Shown here in pieces: positions 49,454-61,708 of a stretch of DNA of 64,000 bases. The notes beneath the pieces were generated by a model that worked only from the letters and a program-made list of their open reading frames with translations, was not told the origin of the DNA and did not search any database. How positions within the stretch are numbered: the first letter of the stretch is position 1; every line of letters begins with the position of its first letter. The position numbers were made by a program, and so were the translations under genes. Source of the stretch: Aldersonia sp. NBC_00410 (lineage in GTDB: Bacteria; Actinomycetota; Actinomycetes; Mycobacteriales; Mycobacteriaceae); NCBI RefSeq assembly GCF_026342035.1, contig NZ_JAPENM010000008.1:1-64000 (forward strand), given 5' to 3'.

Positions 49454-49512
49454 TCCCCGAGTATCGTGCGTCCCCCGGGGTATCGCAGGGCGAGCGAGTC
49501 AGAAGTGGCGGC

Positions 49513-49746
49513 TCAGCTGAACTTGATCTCGAAGCCGACGCCGAGGATGGCGATCAGCCACACAACCGCAGTGAAGATGGTGATCCGGTCGAGATTCTTC
49601 TCGACCACGGTGGAGCCGGACAGGCTCGATTGCACGCCACCACCGAAGAGGCTGGACAGGCCGCCGCCCTTGGCGCGGTGCAGCAGCACCAACAGAACGA
49701 GCAGCACGCTGGTCGCGACCAGCAGAACATCCAGGAACAACTCCAT
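49513..49746 (-). CDS. secG: SecG preprotein translocase subunit
   Basis: 77-residue inner-membrane protein with two hydrophobic helices (VLLVATSVLLVLLVLLHRAK; IFTAVVWLIAILGVGF) joined by the Gly/Ser loop KGGGLSSLFGGG conserved in SecG. ATG 49746 gives the standard short N-terminus. Located after tpiA but separated by a strong hairpin, so it may have its own promoter. Confidence 0.95.
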   Translation of the reverse strand: MELFLDVLLVATSVLLVLLVLLHRAKGGGLSSLFGGGVQSSLSGSTVVEKNLDRITIFTAVVWLIAILGVGFEIKFS

Positions 49747-49803
49747 GCGGGACAGTCTAGAGGAGGCTCGGAGCCGTTCCGGCCGGCCCCTCACCAGAGC
49801 AGA

Positions 49804-49843
49804 ATGCGCCCGTTCGAAGGGCGATACCTTCGAACGGGCGCAT
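49804..49843 (-). terminator. Strong hairpin after the gap-pgk-tpiA operon
   Basis: A perfect 17-bp inverted repeat (49804-49820 with 49827-49843) around a 6-nt loop GCGATA, 50 bp past the tpiA stop and 57 bp before secG. No U-tract follows. Being symmetrical, it could stop transcription on either strand. Confidence 0.8.
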
Positions 49844-49892
49844 CGTTCCGCTCAGCGCCGTCGGCGCTGATTTGCGGGTTGTTCGCGACCGG

Positions 49893-50671
<779 letters not shown>

Positions 50672-50675
<4 letters not shown>

Positions 50676-51883
50676 GCCTCCAGAACTGCCAGGCCGGGCA
50701 GTTCCTTGCCCTCCAGGTACTCCAGCGACGCCCCGCCGCCGGTCGAGATGTGCGAGAAGCCGTCGTCGGCAAGGCCGAGCTGGCGTACCGCGGCGGCGGA
50801 GTCGCCACCGCCGACGACGCTGAAGGCGCCCTTGCCGGTGGCGGAGATGATCGCCTCGGCGACGCCCTTCGTGCCCGCCGCGAAGTTGTCGAACTCGAAT
50901 ACGCCCATCGGTCCGTTCCAGAACACGGTCTTCGCAGCACCGAGCACCGCCGCGAACCGGTCGACCGACTCCGGGCCTACATCGAGTCCCATCCAACCGT
51001 CCGGGATGTCCGCGGCACCGACGGTGCGGAACTCCGCGTCGGCTGCGAACTTGTCGGCCACGACCACGTCACGGGGCAGGTGGATGACATCGGCATACCG
51101 CTCGAGCAGGCTTTTGCAGGTGTCGATCATGCCCTCTTCGAGCAGCGACGTACCCACCGAAAGGCCCTGGGCAGCGAGGAACGTGAAGCACATTCCGCCA
51201 CCGATGACCAGCGTGTCCACCTTCGGCGCGAGCGCCTCGATGACGGCCAGCTTGTCCGAGACCTTCGACCCGCCGAGCACAACGGCGTAGGGCCGCGGCT
51301 GTTCGGCCGTCAGCTTGCGCAACACCTCGACCTCGGTCGCGACGAGATTGCCCGCATAGTGCGGCAGCAATTTCGCCACGTCGTAGACCGAGGCCTGCTT
51401 GCGGTGCACGACACCGAATCCGTCGGAAACGAAGGCGCCGTCCTCCCCGACGAGCTCGACGAGCGCCGCGGCGAGCTTGCCCCGCTCGGCTTCGTCCTTG
51501 CTCGTTTCGCGAGGGTCGAAGCGGATGTTCTCGAGCAGCAGGACGTCACCGTCGGTGAGGCCCTCCGAGCGCGCGAGCGCGTCCTGGCCGACGACGTCGC
51601 CCGCAAGCTGCACGTTGCGGCCGAGTACCTCGGCCAGCTTCGTGGCCACGGGGGCGAGGGAGAACTGCGGGTCGGGCGCGCCCTTGGGACGGCCGAGGTG
51701 TGCGACGACGATCACCTTTGCGCCCGCGTCGACCAGGGCCGACAGCGTCGGAGCCGAGGCCAGGATCCGGCCGGGGTCGGTGATCTCGCCGCCGGACAAC
51801 GGGACGTTGAGGTCGGCCCGCACCAGCACGGTGCGGCCCTCAACGCCGGCGCTGAGCAGATCGTTCAGTGTCTGAACAGCCAC
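50672..51883 (-). CDS. pgk: Phosphoglycerate kinase
   Basis: 403-residue monomeric kinase. [11 protein letters not shown] at the N-terminus, [43 protein letters not shown] and the C-terminal GGGDSAAAV / [13 protein letters not shown] loops match the family. GTG 51883 is used, 10 bp after the gap stop. Confidence 0.97.
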
Positions 51884-51893
51884 AGCTCCCGCC

Positions 51894-53990
<2,097 letters not shown>

Positions 53991-53994
<4 letters not shown>

Positions 53995-55028
53995 CGCCAC
54001 GAGGCGCTCTCCTTTCCCCCCATACCCCAGTGCCGCATTCGCGGACCCGTCGATGATCGTGCTGCCCCGCGTACCGACCACGTCCCGACCAGTCCGTCGA
54101 GCGCCGCGGCGAGCTTGACCTGGTCGTGCTTGTGCGTGCCCGGTTCGGCGACTTCGGCGAACGTTACTTGGGCACGCAGCTTCTCGGCGGCGCGCTCGAC
54201 ATCCTCGCGCTCCCGGCTCGGCGGCACCGAGTCGGAGTCGACGAGCACATGGTCGACGGTGAAGTCCGGCGCGTGCTGGGCGAGCACATGCAAGTGTCGC
54301 TCGGCCGAGAATCCGGCGGTCTCACCCAACTCGGCGGCCAGGTTGAGCACGAGGATCCGCAGCGCCCTGGTATTGACGAGTGCGTCGTGCAATTCCGGGA
54401 CCAGGACGTGCGGAATCACGCTGGTGAACCACGATCCGGGACCGAGCACCACCGCATCGGCCCGCTCGATTGCCGCGACCGCCTCCGGACAGGCGGGCGG
54501 ATCGGACGGCAGCAACCGGACCCGACGCACTTTGCCGGGTGTCGTCGCGACCGCGACCTGGCCACGAATGCACCGGCTCACGCGGGGATCCGCCTCCAGC
54601 CCGGCAACGTCGGCCTCGATGTCGAGCGGGATCGACGCCATCGGGAGTACCCGGCCGTTGATGCGCAGCACCTTGCCGAGTTCATCGAGGGCCGCGACCT
54701 GATCACCGAGCACCTCGTTCAATCCCGCGAGGATCAGATTCCCCACCGAATGGCCCGCGAGCGCACCGGTGCCACGGAATCGGTGCTGCACGGTGCGTGT
54801 CCACAAGTCGGCTTCCGGATCGGCCAGCGCCGCCAGTGCCATGCGCAAGTCACCGGGCGGAATGAGCCCCAGTTCCGTGCGCAGCCGACCGGATGAACCA
54901 CCGTCGTCGGCCACGGTCACGACCGCGGTCAGGTCCGAGGTGAGCCGCCGCAGCGCACTCAGCGTCGCGAACAAACCGTGCCCGCCACCGAGCGCGGCGA
55001 CCGCTGGTCCCGTGCCGGAGGCGGTCAT
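53991..55028 (-). CDS. yvcK: YvcK/CofD-like protein (CuvA)
   Basis: 345-residue nucleotide-sugar-binding protein required for cell shape/peptidoglycan homeostasis on some carbon sources; the M. tuberculosis homologue is CuvA (Rv1422). [51 protein letters not shown] and [16 protein letters not shown] are characteristic. It has the longer C-terminal tail typical of actinobacteria. Its start overlaps rapZ by ATGA. Confidence 0.94.
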
Positions 55029-55960
55029 TCGCGCCCCAGATCCCGATGCACGACCCGAACCGATTGCGCCGCATCACCACTGATCAAATCCGCCAAAGCC
55101 TCCGTAATCGCGACACTGCGATGCTTGCCCCCGGTGCAACCGACCGCGATCGTAATGAACCGCTTGCCTTCCTGACGGTAGCCCTCGGTCGTCAGGGTGA
55201 CGAGTCGGTGGCTCGTCGCGACGTACTCGTTCGCCCCGGCGCTGGCGAGCACGTAGTCGCGCACCGCGTCGTCCTGGCCGGTGCGCGGGCGCAGGTCGGG
55301 GACCCAGTGCGGGTTGGGCAGGAATCGAACGTCGAGCACGATATCGGCATCGATCGGTACGCCGTACTTGAATCCGAACGATTGCACGGTCGTCTGCATC
55401 GTCGATGGACGGTTGCCGCCATAAGCCTCTTCGATGCGGCGGCGCAACTGATGAATCGACAGCTCGCTGGTATCGATCACCAGATCGGCGGCGGCCTTGA
55501 CCGGCGAAAGGCGGCGACGTTCCTCCTTGATGCCCTCCGACAGGGTGCCGTCGACACTTTCGCTCTGCAGCGGGTGGCGTCGGCGTTCGTGTCCGAATCG
55601 CCGGACCAGCACCTCGTCGGAGGCTTCCAGAAACAACACCCTGGTGCGGATGGAGCGGCGCTCGAGTTCCTTGATCACCTGTCTGAGGTCGTCGGTGAAG
55701 AACCTGCTGCGCACGTCCATCACGACGGCCAGCCGCCGGATCGGCGGGTCGGTCTCCAGGCCGAGCTCGATCATCCGCGAAATCAGTTCGGGCGGGAGGT
55801 TGTCGGTGACGTACCACCCGAGATCCTCGAGCACCTTGGCCGCGGTGCCGCGACCCGCACCGGATATGCCGGTGACCACCACGACGTCGGTGCCCGATTC
55901 GTCGTGTGCTCGCTCGTTCAACGGGACCCACCCTGCCTCGGCCGTGCCGTTCGCCGTCAC
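55025..55960 (-). CDS. rapZ: RapZ/YvcJ family nucleotide-binding protein
   Basis: P-loop protein of about 311 residues; relatives bind regulatory RNA or nucleotides and affect amino-sugar metabolism. Walker A VVTGISGAGRGTAAKVLEDL, RFGHERRRHPLQ, the NPHWVPDLRP motif and VGCTGGKHRSVAI near the C-terminus are diagnostic. The start is uncertain: GTG 55960 gives a ~25-residue lead; a TTG at 55921 would also work, and no good ribosome-binding site distinguishes them. First gene of the rapZ-yvcK-whiA unit. Confidence 0.93.
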   Translation of the reverse strand: MTANGTAEAGWVPLNERAHDESGTDVVVVTGISGAGRGTAAKVLEDLGWYVTDNLPPELISRMIELGLETDPPIRRLAVVMDVRSRFFTDDLRQVIKELERRSIRTRVLFLEASDEVLVRRFGHERRRHPLQSESVDGTLSEGIKEERRRLSPVKAAADLVIDTSELSIHQLRRRIEEAYGGNRPSTMQTTVQSFGFKYGVPIDADIVLDVRFLPNPHWVPDLRPRTGQDDAVRDYVLASAGANEYVATSHRLVTLTTEGYRQEGKRFITIAVGCTGGKHRSVAITEALADLISGDAAQSVRVVHRDLGRE

Positions 55961-56029
55961 CAGCAATGTGGCTGCAACTGTATCGCTGAACCGATGTCCG
56001 CACGGTGAGGAAGCGCAGACCGCGGCAGT

Positions 56030-56047
56030 CGAGTAGCGCACTACTCG
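56030..56047. promoter_or_regulatory. Palindrome upstream of the cyclooxygenase-like gene
   Basis: 18-bp inverted repeat CGAGTAG-CGCA-CTACTCG, 100 bp before the cyclooxygenase-like start and 70 bp before rapZ. The same 15-bp CGAGTAGCGCACTAC occurs at 61323-61337, just ahead of the small lipoprotein gene. Candidate binding site for the LuxR-type regulator encoded between them. Confidence 0.4.
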
Positions 56048-56146
56048 TGCCCGCGGATCCCGAGGCGCCGAGGATCGAGGTGCAGCCCCGTCGAACCGGC
56101 TGCCCGCTCGCGAATTCGGCTCGGCACCAATACGCAGATCGGAGAA

Positions 56147-57766
56147 ATGATGTTCGCACCGACACCGATGTTTCTACGCCGCCCGGACGCGCCACAGCGC
56201 GGCCCGCGGCTATCCCGGCAGGCGCGCATACAAAGCACTGTCCTGAAACGAATGGAGCCGCTGTACCGGTATCCGAAGGTCCGTCGGTTCGTCAGTCGCC
56301 TCGTCATCGACAAGTACGGCAAGGCCACGTCGCCGCGCCCGCGGCCGCTTTCGATGGCCGGCGACTACACGACCTGGCGCAGCCTCACCGACCGGACCTT
56401 CAGCGGCCGTCACCTGCCGCCCCCGACCGGTGAGTCGCCGCGGCGGCCCCCCGAGGCGGAGGTCGCCGCGCTGTTTCGGCGCGAGCAGATGCTGCCCGCC
56501 GACGACACCAGTGTCGCGTTCGGTTTCTTCGCGCAGTGGTTCACCGACAGCTTCCTACGCACCAGCAAGGACTCCCGCAAGACCAGCTCGAACCATGAGA
56601 TCGACCTGTGCCAGATCTACGGCCTGACCGAAGAGAAGACCGCCATGCTCCGTGGCGAAAACGGCAGGCTCGCAAGTCAGCTGATCGGCGGCGAAGAATA
56701 TCCGCTCTACCTGCACCGCGAGAACGCGGCGGGCGACCTCGAGGTGGACCCACGGTTCGCCAACCTGCACCCCGCGGACACCATGGCGGCCATCCTCGGG
56801 CGCGTTCCGAACGAGCGGCGGCGACAGATGTTCGCGGTCGGCCTCGAGTACGGGAACTCCACGATCGGGCACGTCATGCTCAACACGATGTTCCTGCGTG
56901 AGCACAACCGGGTCGCCGCAATTCTCGAGGCGAAGCATCCCAAGTGGGGCTCGGACGCACTGTTCGAAACCACTCGCAACGTCCTCATTGTCGAACTGCT
57001 GAAGATCGTCATCGAGGACTACATCAAACACATCGGGCCGAAATATCTTCCACTCGAACTCGTGCCGTTCGTCGCCGAGAAACGCAACTGGAACCGGCCG
57101 AACTGGATCGCCGTGGAGTTCAACCTGCTCTACCGGTGGCATTCGCTGGTCCCGGACACCATCGGCGACGGGGACGACGCGCTCGAGCACGAGGACTTCC
57201 TCGACAACAACCAACTCGTGATCGACTCGGGCATCGAGGCGCTGATGGCGCAGTGCTCGCGTACCCGCGCCGGCCGGATCGGGCTGCAGAACACGCCGAC
57301 ATTCCTCGTCGACCGCGATGGCCCCGCCGACCCGATTCCCTCGGTGATGGAGCGGACCGTCTCGTTGATGAGGAAGGCGAAGTTGGCCTCCTACAACGAC
57401 TACCGCGTGCAGTTCGGACTCGAACGGCTGACGAGCTACGACCAGCTGACGTCGGACGACAAGCTGATCGCACGGCTCGAATCGCTCTACGGCGGGATCG
57501 AGAATCTGGAGTGGTACGTCGGACTGTTCGCCGAGGATCCGCCCCCGGGAATGGACCTGATGATGGGCGAATTGCTCGGCACCATGGTCGGCTACGACGC
57601 GTTCACCCAGGCGCTGACGAATCCCCTGCTCGCGCGCAACGTGTACAACGAGGCGACGTTCAGCAAAACCGGCATGCAGATCATCGCCGAAACCCGTTCG
57701 CTCGAGCAGATTTTCGTCCGAAACTCGACGCGGCCGCAGGACGTCGTAGTCGATTTCAGCTGCTGA
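56147..57766 (+). CDS. Cyclooxygenase-like haem peroxidase/dioxygenase
   Basis: 539-residue haem protein of the animal-peroxidase superfamily, closest in layout to prostaglandin G/H synthase and fatty-acid dioxygenases. NTMFLREHNRVAAILEAKHP and EFNLLYRWHSLVPD match the COX core: Tyr329 corresponds to COX Tyr385 and His332 to the proximal His388. Gln130 (FGFFAQ) is kept, but the distal His position reads Asp134 (FTDSF). Thr487 falls near the aspirin-site Ser530. NDYRVQFGLERLTSYDQL and ESLYGGIENLEWYVGL continue the similarity. No signal peptide; the N-terminus is basic. ATG 56147 has GGAG just upstream. Convergent with the LuxR regulator (13 bp). Probably oxygenates a fatty acid; the product is unknown. 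Confidence 0.88.
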   Translation: MMFAPTPMFLRRPDAPQRGPRLSRQARIQSTVLKRMEPLYRYPKVRRFVSRLVIDKYGKATSPRPRPLSMAGDYTTWRSLTDRTFSGRHLPPPTGESPRRPPEAEVAALFRREQMLPADDTSVAFGFFAQWFTDSFLRTSKDSRKTSSNHEIDLCQIYGLTEEKTAMLRGENGRLASQLIGGEEYPLYLHRENAAGDLEVDPRFANLHPADTMAAILGRVPNERRRQMFAVGLEYGNSTIGHVMLNTMFLREHNRVAAILEAKHPKWGSDALFETTRNVLIVELLKIVIEDYIKHIGPKYLPLELVPFVAEKRNWNRPNWIAVEFNLLYRWHSLVPDTIGDGDDALEHEDFLDNNQLVIDSGIEALMAQCSRTRAGRIGLQNTPTFLVDRDGPADPIPSVMERTVSLMRKAKLASYNDYRVQFGLERLTSYDQLTSDDKLIARLESLYGGIENLEWYVGLFAEDPPPGMDLMMGELLGTMVGYDAFTQALTNPLLARNVYNEATFSKTGMQIIAETRSLEQIFVRNSTRPQDVVVDFSC

Positions 57767-57779
57767 GCAAGGGCGCGGC

Positions 57780-60374
57780 TCATCGGCCCTCACCGCGGAT
57801 GAGTTTCGCGAGTTCGGACCGGTCGGCGACACCGAGCTTCGCGCAGATCCGGTAGAGGTGACCTTCGACGGTGCGCACCGAGACGACAAGGCGCTCGGCG
57901 ATCAACCGATTGGTCAGACCCGTCGCGACGAGGTTGGCGATCTCCCGCTCCCGGACGGTGAGCGGCAGCGGGTTGGCCGCGGCCAGCAGCGCGGGTGTAC
58001 GTGCCCCACCGCACAGTACGGCGAGGCGATTGGCGTGGGCCGCCGACCGGTGCTCGTCCACGCGAAAATCCCCGCCGTGCGCTGTCGCCGCCTGCGCGGC
58101 CGCGTCGGCCGCGGACAGCAGCGCGCCCATGGCCTCGAATTCGGCGGCTACTGCGTCGAGGCCCTTCCCGTCGCCCGCGGCGACGGCGGCAGCGTGCCGA
58201 GTCTGCACTGCCACCAACCGACCGTCGATTCGCTCCGCCAACTCGGCCAGCGGCGCGGCGGCGGTCCGGTCGCCGAAGCGACTGGCCGTGTGCCACGCCT
58301 CGGCCGCGACGGCCAACTGGCCCGACGCCGTCGCGGATTCTGCGGCAGCCCTGGCGAGTTCGACACTGCGGCCGACGGCACCTTCCGCGGCCGCCAGCCA
58401 CGCCTCGGCCACATCCAGCTGCGGGCCGAACAGCGCCACGTGCCGGCCCATCCGGGACTTCGCGTCCGTGCACAACCGCGCCGCGTCGGCGCTCCGCCCG
58501 AGGGCGGCGTAGCCCTCAATGAGCAGAATCTTCGCCGGTAGGCTCCACGTGGCGGCCGATTTCTCCGGAAAGGCCGCGATCGCCTGTTCGAGGCGAGGCA
58601 CGGCGTCGCCGAACCGACCCATGGCGACATTCGCCGTACCGATCATCGTGTTCGCCAACGCCCATGCGATGAATTGACCGGCGGAGGAGAACTCACGGTA
58701 GGCCTCGGCGCGAGCGAGCGCACGTTCGAGATCGCCGGTGAATGCGAGCGCCTGCACTTCGCAGAGCGCCGCCGGATAACGCAGCAGGCCATCCAACTCG
58801 CCCGCGACGGCGTCCATTCGGTCGACCACGCGCATTACCTCGGAGCTACGGCCCATCAGCGCGAGCGCCCGCCCTCCCCCGAAGCAGGCCCACTCGATTG
58901 CCACCGGCGGTGCGCCGCGCGCGCTCAGTACCCGTTCGGCCGCGGCCACCGCCTCGTCGAGCCGGTTCTCGTGCAGCGCGCATGCCGACGCAGCGCCCTC
59001 GACGATCAGCGACAGCGCCGGAATCGTGATCTGTTTCCGCATCGCCGCGAGTTGTTGGTCGGCCCGCACGGAATCGCCAAGAGACCACAGCGAATTCGCG
59101 ATCCGGGTGAGACCCCAGCGGACCAGCTGGATCTGGTCGGACTCGATCGGTGGATGCGCGGTGAGCGTGGACTCCGCTTCCACCGCCTCGCCCTGCCACA
59201 GAAGTACGCGAGCGAGCATCGCCGCGGACGTCGCGCCGCCACCCGCATCGACCGCCGCTCGGGCGAACCGTTCGCTCAGTGCCACGTCGGCGAGTGCCAT
59301 CGCGTCATTGGCTGCCGCGTCCAGCAGCGCGACATCGGGGCGCCGGTCGCTGTCGAGCCCGAGTTCGGCCAGCCGTATTCGATCCGCGACGGAGTCCACC
59401 GGGCGCGCGGCCAGTGTCGCGACCAGCCGCCCGCGCAACCGGCGGGCGGCGGCAACGCCGAGCGAGCGGCGCAGCACCTCGCCGAACAGCGGATGCTGCA
59501 ATCGGGCATCGAGGCGGCCGTCGACCGGCACCAGCCGCACGAGTCGTTGATTCTCGGCGTCTTCGACCGCCTGCTCGCCGGCCACCTCGGCAAGAACGTC
59601 GGCGTCGATCGGCTCGCACAGGGTCAGCAGCCGCAGCGTGTTGAGCACAGCATCCGGCAACCGATCGAGTCGGTCCGCGAGGAGCGTCGCGAGCTCCGCG
59701 GTCACAGTTGCCCGCCCGCGCAACTGCCACACGCCATTCGCTTCGCGCAGCGAACCTGCTTCCAGCGCACCGTCAACGAGGTGCCGCAGGTACAACGCGT
59801 TGCCGGCCGACGCCTCCCAGATCAGTTCTGCACTCAGTCCTTCGAGCGGACCGCTCAGCATCGCTTCCACCAGTTCGACGCTCTGTTGCTTGGTGAACGG
59901 CGTGAGGTCAATGTGTCGGAGGTGACCGTCCTTCCAGAGCGAGGTGACCGCGTCGGGCACCGTCTCGCCGGAACGAACAGTGGCCACGATCGGCGCGGCC
60001 CGGTCGATCGCGATCTGGTGCAGCAGGGTTGCCGAAAGCCGGTCCAGCAGGTGGGCGTCGTCGACGCCGATCACCACGCCGCTCTCGGCGAGCAGCGCCT
60101 TGCGCGCCGCGGACATAAACGTCACCGGGTCGCGCGAGGTCGTCGGCCCGACGACGTGCGCGAACACTCCGAGCGGGATGCTGCGAGCCGACTCGGTACC
60201 GGCGACCCAGCGCACGTGACCGGGGAGGGTCTTGGTCACCGCCCGCGCCAGCGTCGTCTTGCCGACGCCCGCTGCACCGGTGAGCAGGACACCCCCGGCG
60301 TCCCCCCGACCGGTCAGCACCGCACGGATCTCGTCGAACTCGGTCTGCCGCTCGACCAGCGGCCAGGCGCTCAC
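57780..60374 (-). CDS. LuxR-type regulator with N-terminal ATPase (LAL family)
   Basis: 864-residue large ATP-binding LuxR-family activator. Walker A GAAGVGKTT at residues 33-41, Walker B-like GVVIGVDDAHLLD around 97-109, a long helical TPR-like middle region, and a C-terminal LuxR helix-turn-helix (LTVREREIANLVATGLTNRL, then VSVRTVEGHLYRI) ending 15 residues before the C-terminus. GTG 60374 begins MSAWPLVERQ. It sits between the cyclooxygenase-like gene and a divergent thioesterase gene and is the obvious candidate to regulate both. The inducer is unknown. Confidence 0.93.
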   Translation of the reverse strand: MSAWPLVERQTEFDEIRAVLTGRGDAGGVLLTGAAGVGKTTLARAVTKTLPGHVRWVAGTESARSIPLGVFAHVVGPTTSRDPVTFMSAARKALLAESGVVIGVDDAHLLDRLSATLLHQIAIDRAAPIVATVRSGETVPDAVTSLWKDGHLRHIDLTPFTKQQSVELVEAMLSGPLEGLSAELIWEASAGNALYLRHLVDGALEAGSLREANGVWQLRGRATVTAELATLLADRLDRLPDAVLNTLRLLTLCEPIDADVLAEVAGEQAVEDAENQRLVRLVPVDGRLDARLQHPLFGEVLRRSLGVAAARRLRGRLVATLAARPVDSVADRIRLAELGLDSDRRPDVALLDAAANDAMALADVALSERFARAAVDAGGGATSAAMLARVLLWQGEAVEAESTLTAHPPIESDQIQLVRWGLTRIANSLWSLGDSVRADQQLAAMRKQITIPALSLIVEGAASACALHENRLDEAVAAAERVLSARGAPPVAIEWACFGGGRALALMGRSSEVMRVVDRMDAVAGELDGLLRYPAALCEVQALAFTGDLERALARAEAYREFSSAGQFIAWALANTMIGTANVAMGRFGDAVPRLEQAIAAFPEKSAATWSLPAKILLIEGYAALGRSADAARLCTDAKSRMGRHVALFGPQLDVAEAWLAAAEGAVGRSVELARAAAESATASGQLAVAAEAWHTASRFGDRTAAAPLAELAERIDGRLVAVQTRHAAAVAAGDGKGLDAVAAEFEAMGALLSAADAAAQAATAHGGDFRVDEHRSAAHANRLAVLCGGARTPALLAAANPLPLTVREREIANLVATGLTNRLIAERLVVSVRTVEGHLYRICAKLGVADRSELAKLIRGEGR

Positions 60375-60507
60375 ATCTGTGCAGCTTAATGGCCTGCGGC
60401 CGACTCCATGCGATTATCCCATCCGGCCGAACCGCGGCGGAACGCGCCCGCTACCTTGATCCGAGCGGCTCTCCGAGCGATGCCGCGAGTACGGAGGATC
60501 GACGTTC

Positions 60508-61329
60508 ATGAGCACATCGCTGGCCTATTTCGAGCAGGGCGGAGCCGACCTGGTGCCGACGAAGTATGCAGTGAGTTCGTGGGCGCCGGACATGCTGAGC
60601 GGACCGGTGGTGTGCGGGGTGCTCGCGCGGGCGATCGAGAACGCCTACGGTGCGCACGACTTTCAACCGTCGCGACTGACCGTCGACATGTTCCGCCCGG
60701 CCCGCACCAAGCGGTTCGACGTCGCCACCACCCTGGTCCGCGACGGCAACCGAATTCGGGTCGCGGACGCGGAGATCGTCCAGGACGGCGAGCCGGTCGC
60801 GCGCGCGAGTGTGGTGTTTCTGCGCCGATCCTCGCCGCCGCCGGGCGAGTTCTGGTCGCGCGCGGAACGGCCGCAGGTCCCACCGGCGAGCCTGACCGAC
60901 CCGACCGACCGTCCACATCATGCGGTATGGGGCAGCGATGCCGGCGGGTGGACTCGGCATCGCGGCGACCACCAGGGTGTGAGCCGTAAGCGGATCTGGC
61001 TGCGCCAACTCGACCTCGTCGCCGGGGAAACCCCGTCACCGTTCATCACCGCGGTCACCGTCGGTGAGCTGACCAGCATGGTCAACAACTGGGGTTCGGA
61101 AGGAGTCGGCTACATCAACGCCGACCTCACCGTTGCCCTGACCCGGCTGCCGGTCGGCCGGGAGATCGGCGTCGAGGCCGACAACCACCTGGCCACCGAC
61201 GGCATCTCGGTCGGTACGTCGACGCTGTTCGACACCGACGGCGCATTCGGTACCGGCGTCGTCACCGCGCTGTCGAATGCCAAGCGCATGGTCGACTACT
61301 CGGGGACCCGGCCGCGCCAATTCGAGTAG
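60508..61329 (+). CDS. Acyl-CoA thioesterase-like double hotdog protein
   Basis: 273-residue protein of the actinobacterial acyl-CoA thioesterase (4HBT_3) type. N-terminal hotdog: LSGPVVCGVLARAIENAY, RLTVDMFRPARTKRFDV and the strand RIRVADAEIVQDGEPVARAS; C-terminal hotdog: SPFITAVTVGELTSMVNNWG, INADLTVALTRLPVGREIGV, ASVNFR-like end replaced by ISVGTSTLFDTDG. GGAGG lies 11 bp upstream of ATG 60508. Divergent from the LuxR gene by 133 bp. Could release fatty acid for the cyclooxygenase-like enzyme, which is an inference from position only. Confidence 0.85.
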   Translation: MSTSLAYFEQGGADLVPTKYAVSSWAPDMLSGPVVCGVLARAIENAYGAHDFQPSRLTVDMFRPARTKRFDVATTLVRDGNRIRVADAEIVQDGEPVARASVVFLRRSSPPPGEFWSRAERPQVPPASLTDPTDRPHHAVWGSDAGGWTRHRGDHQGVSRKRIWLRQLDLVAGETPSPFITAVTVGELTSMVNNWGSEGVGYINADLTVALTRLPVGREIGVEADNHLATDGISVGTSTLFDTDGAFGTGVVTALSNAKRMVDYSGTRPRQFE

Positions 61330-61374
61330 CGCACTACCCACGACGATCTCCGCGCCGAGTCGCATCATTCGGTT

Positions 61375-61695
61375 ATGACGAACACTCGTGTTCACAAATA
61401 CGCCCGCCACCGACGTGCGCCCCTTGCCACCGCGTTCGCCGGGGTCACGCTTTCCGTCGTCGCGGCACTGAGCGGATGCGAACTGGAAGCAGCTTCGGGC
61501 GCAACAAGTTTCACGTCCACGCCTGCATCGGCACCGGCGAGCACGCAGCCGGCGGCCGTCACCACATCTCCGACGGCGACCCTCACCACACCGTCGCGCG
61601 GCGCCGCCTTCGTGCCCCTCCCCCCGACTGCGCCTCTCCTTCGGCCTGCACCGACCCTTCAGGCGCCACCGGCCGCTGCGGGAATGGAACCCTGA
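61375..61695 (+). CDS. Small putative lipoprotein
   Basis: 106-residue protein with a basic N-terminus, a hydrophobic stretch (FAGVTLSVVAALSG) and a lipobox-like ALSGC giving Cys at about residue 35. The rest is Thr/Ala/Pro/Ser-rich with no fold recognised (TQPAAVTTSPTATLTTPS), as in small mycobacterial surface lipoproteins. It ends 13 bp before the convergent uvrC stop. No clear ribosome-binding site; it may be a short spurious frame, but the signal-lipobox order favours a real gene. Confidence 0.55.
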   Translation: MTNTRVHKYARHRRAPLATAFAGVTLSVVAALSGCELEAASGATSFTSTPASAPASTQPAAVTTSPTATLTTPSRGAAFVPLPPTAPLLRPAPTLQAPPAAAGMEP

Positions 61696-61708
61696 TCCAC
61701 CGAGCTAC

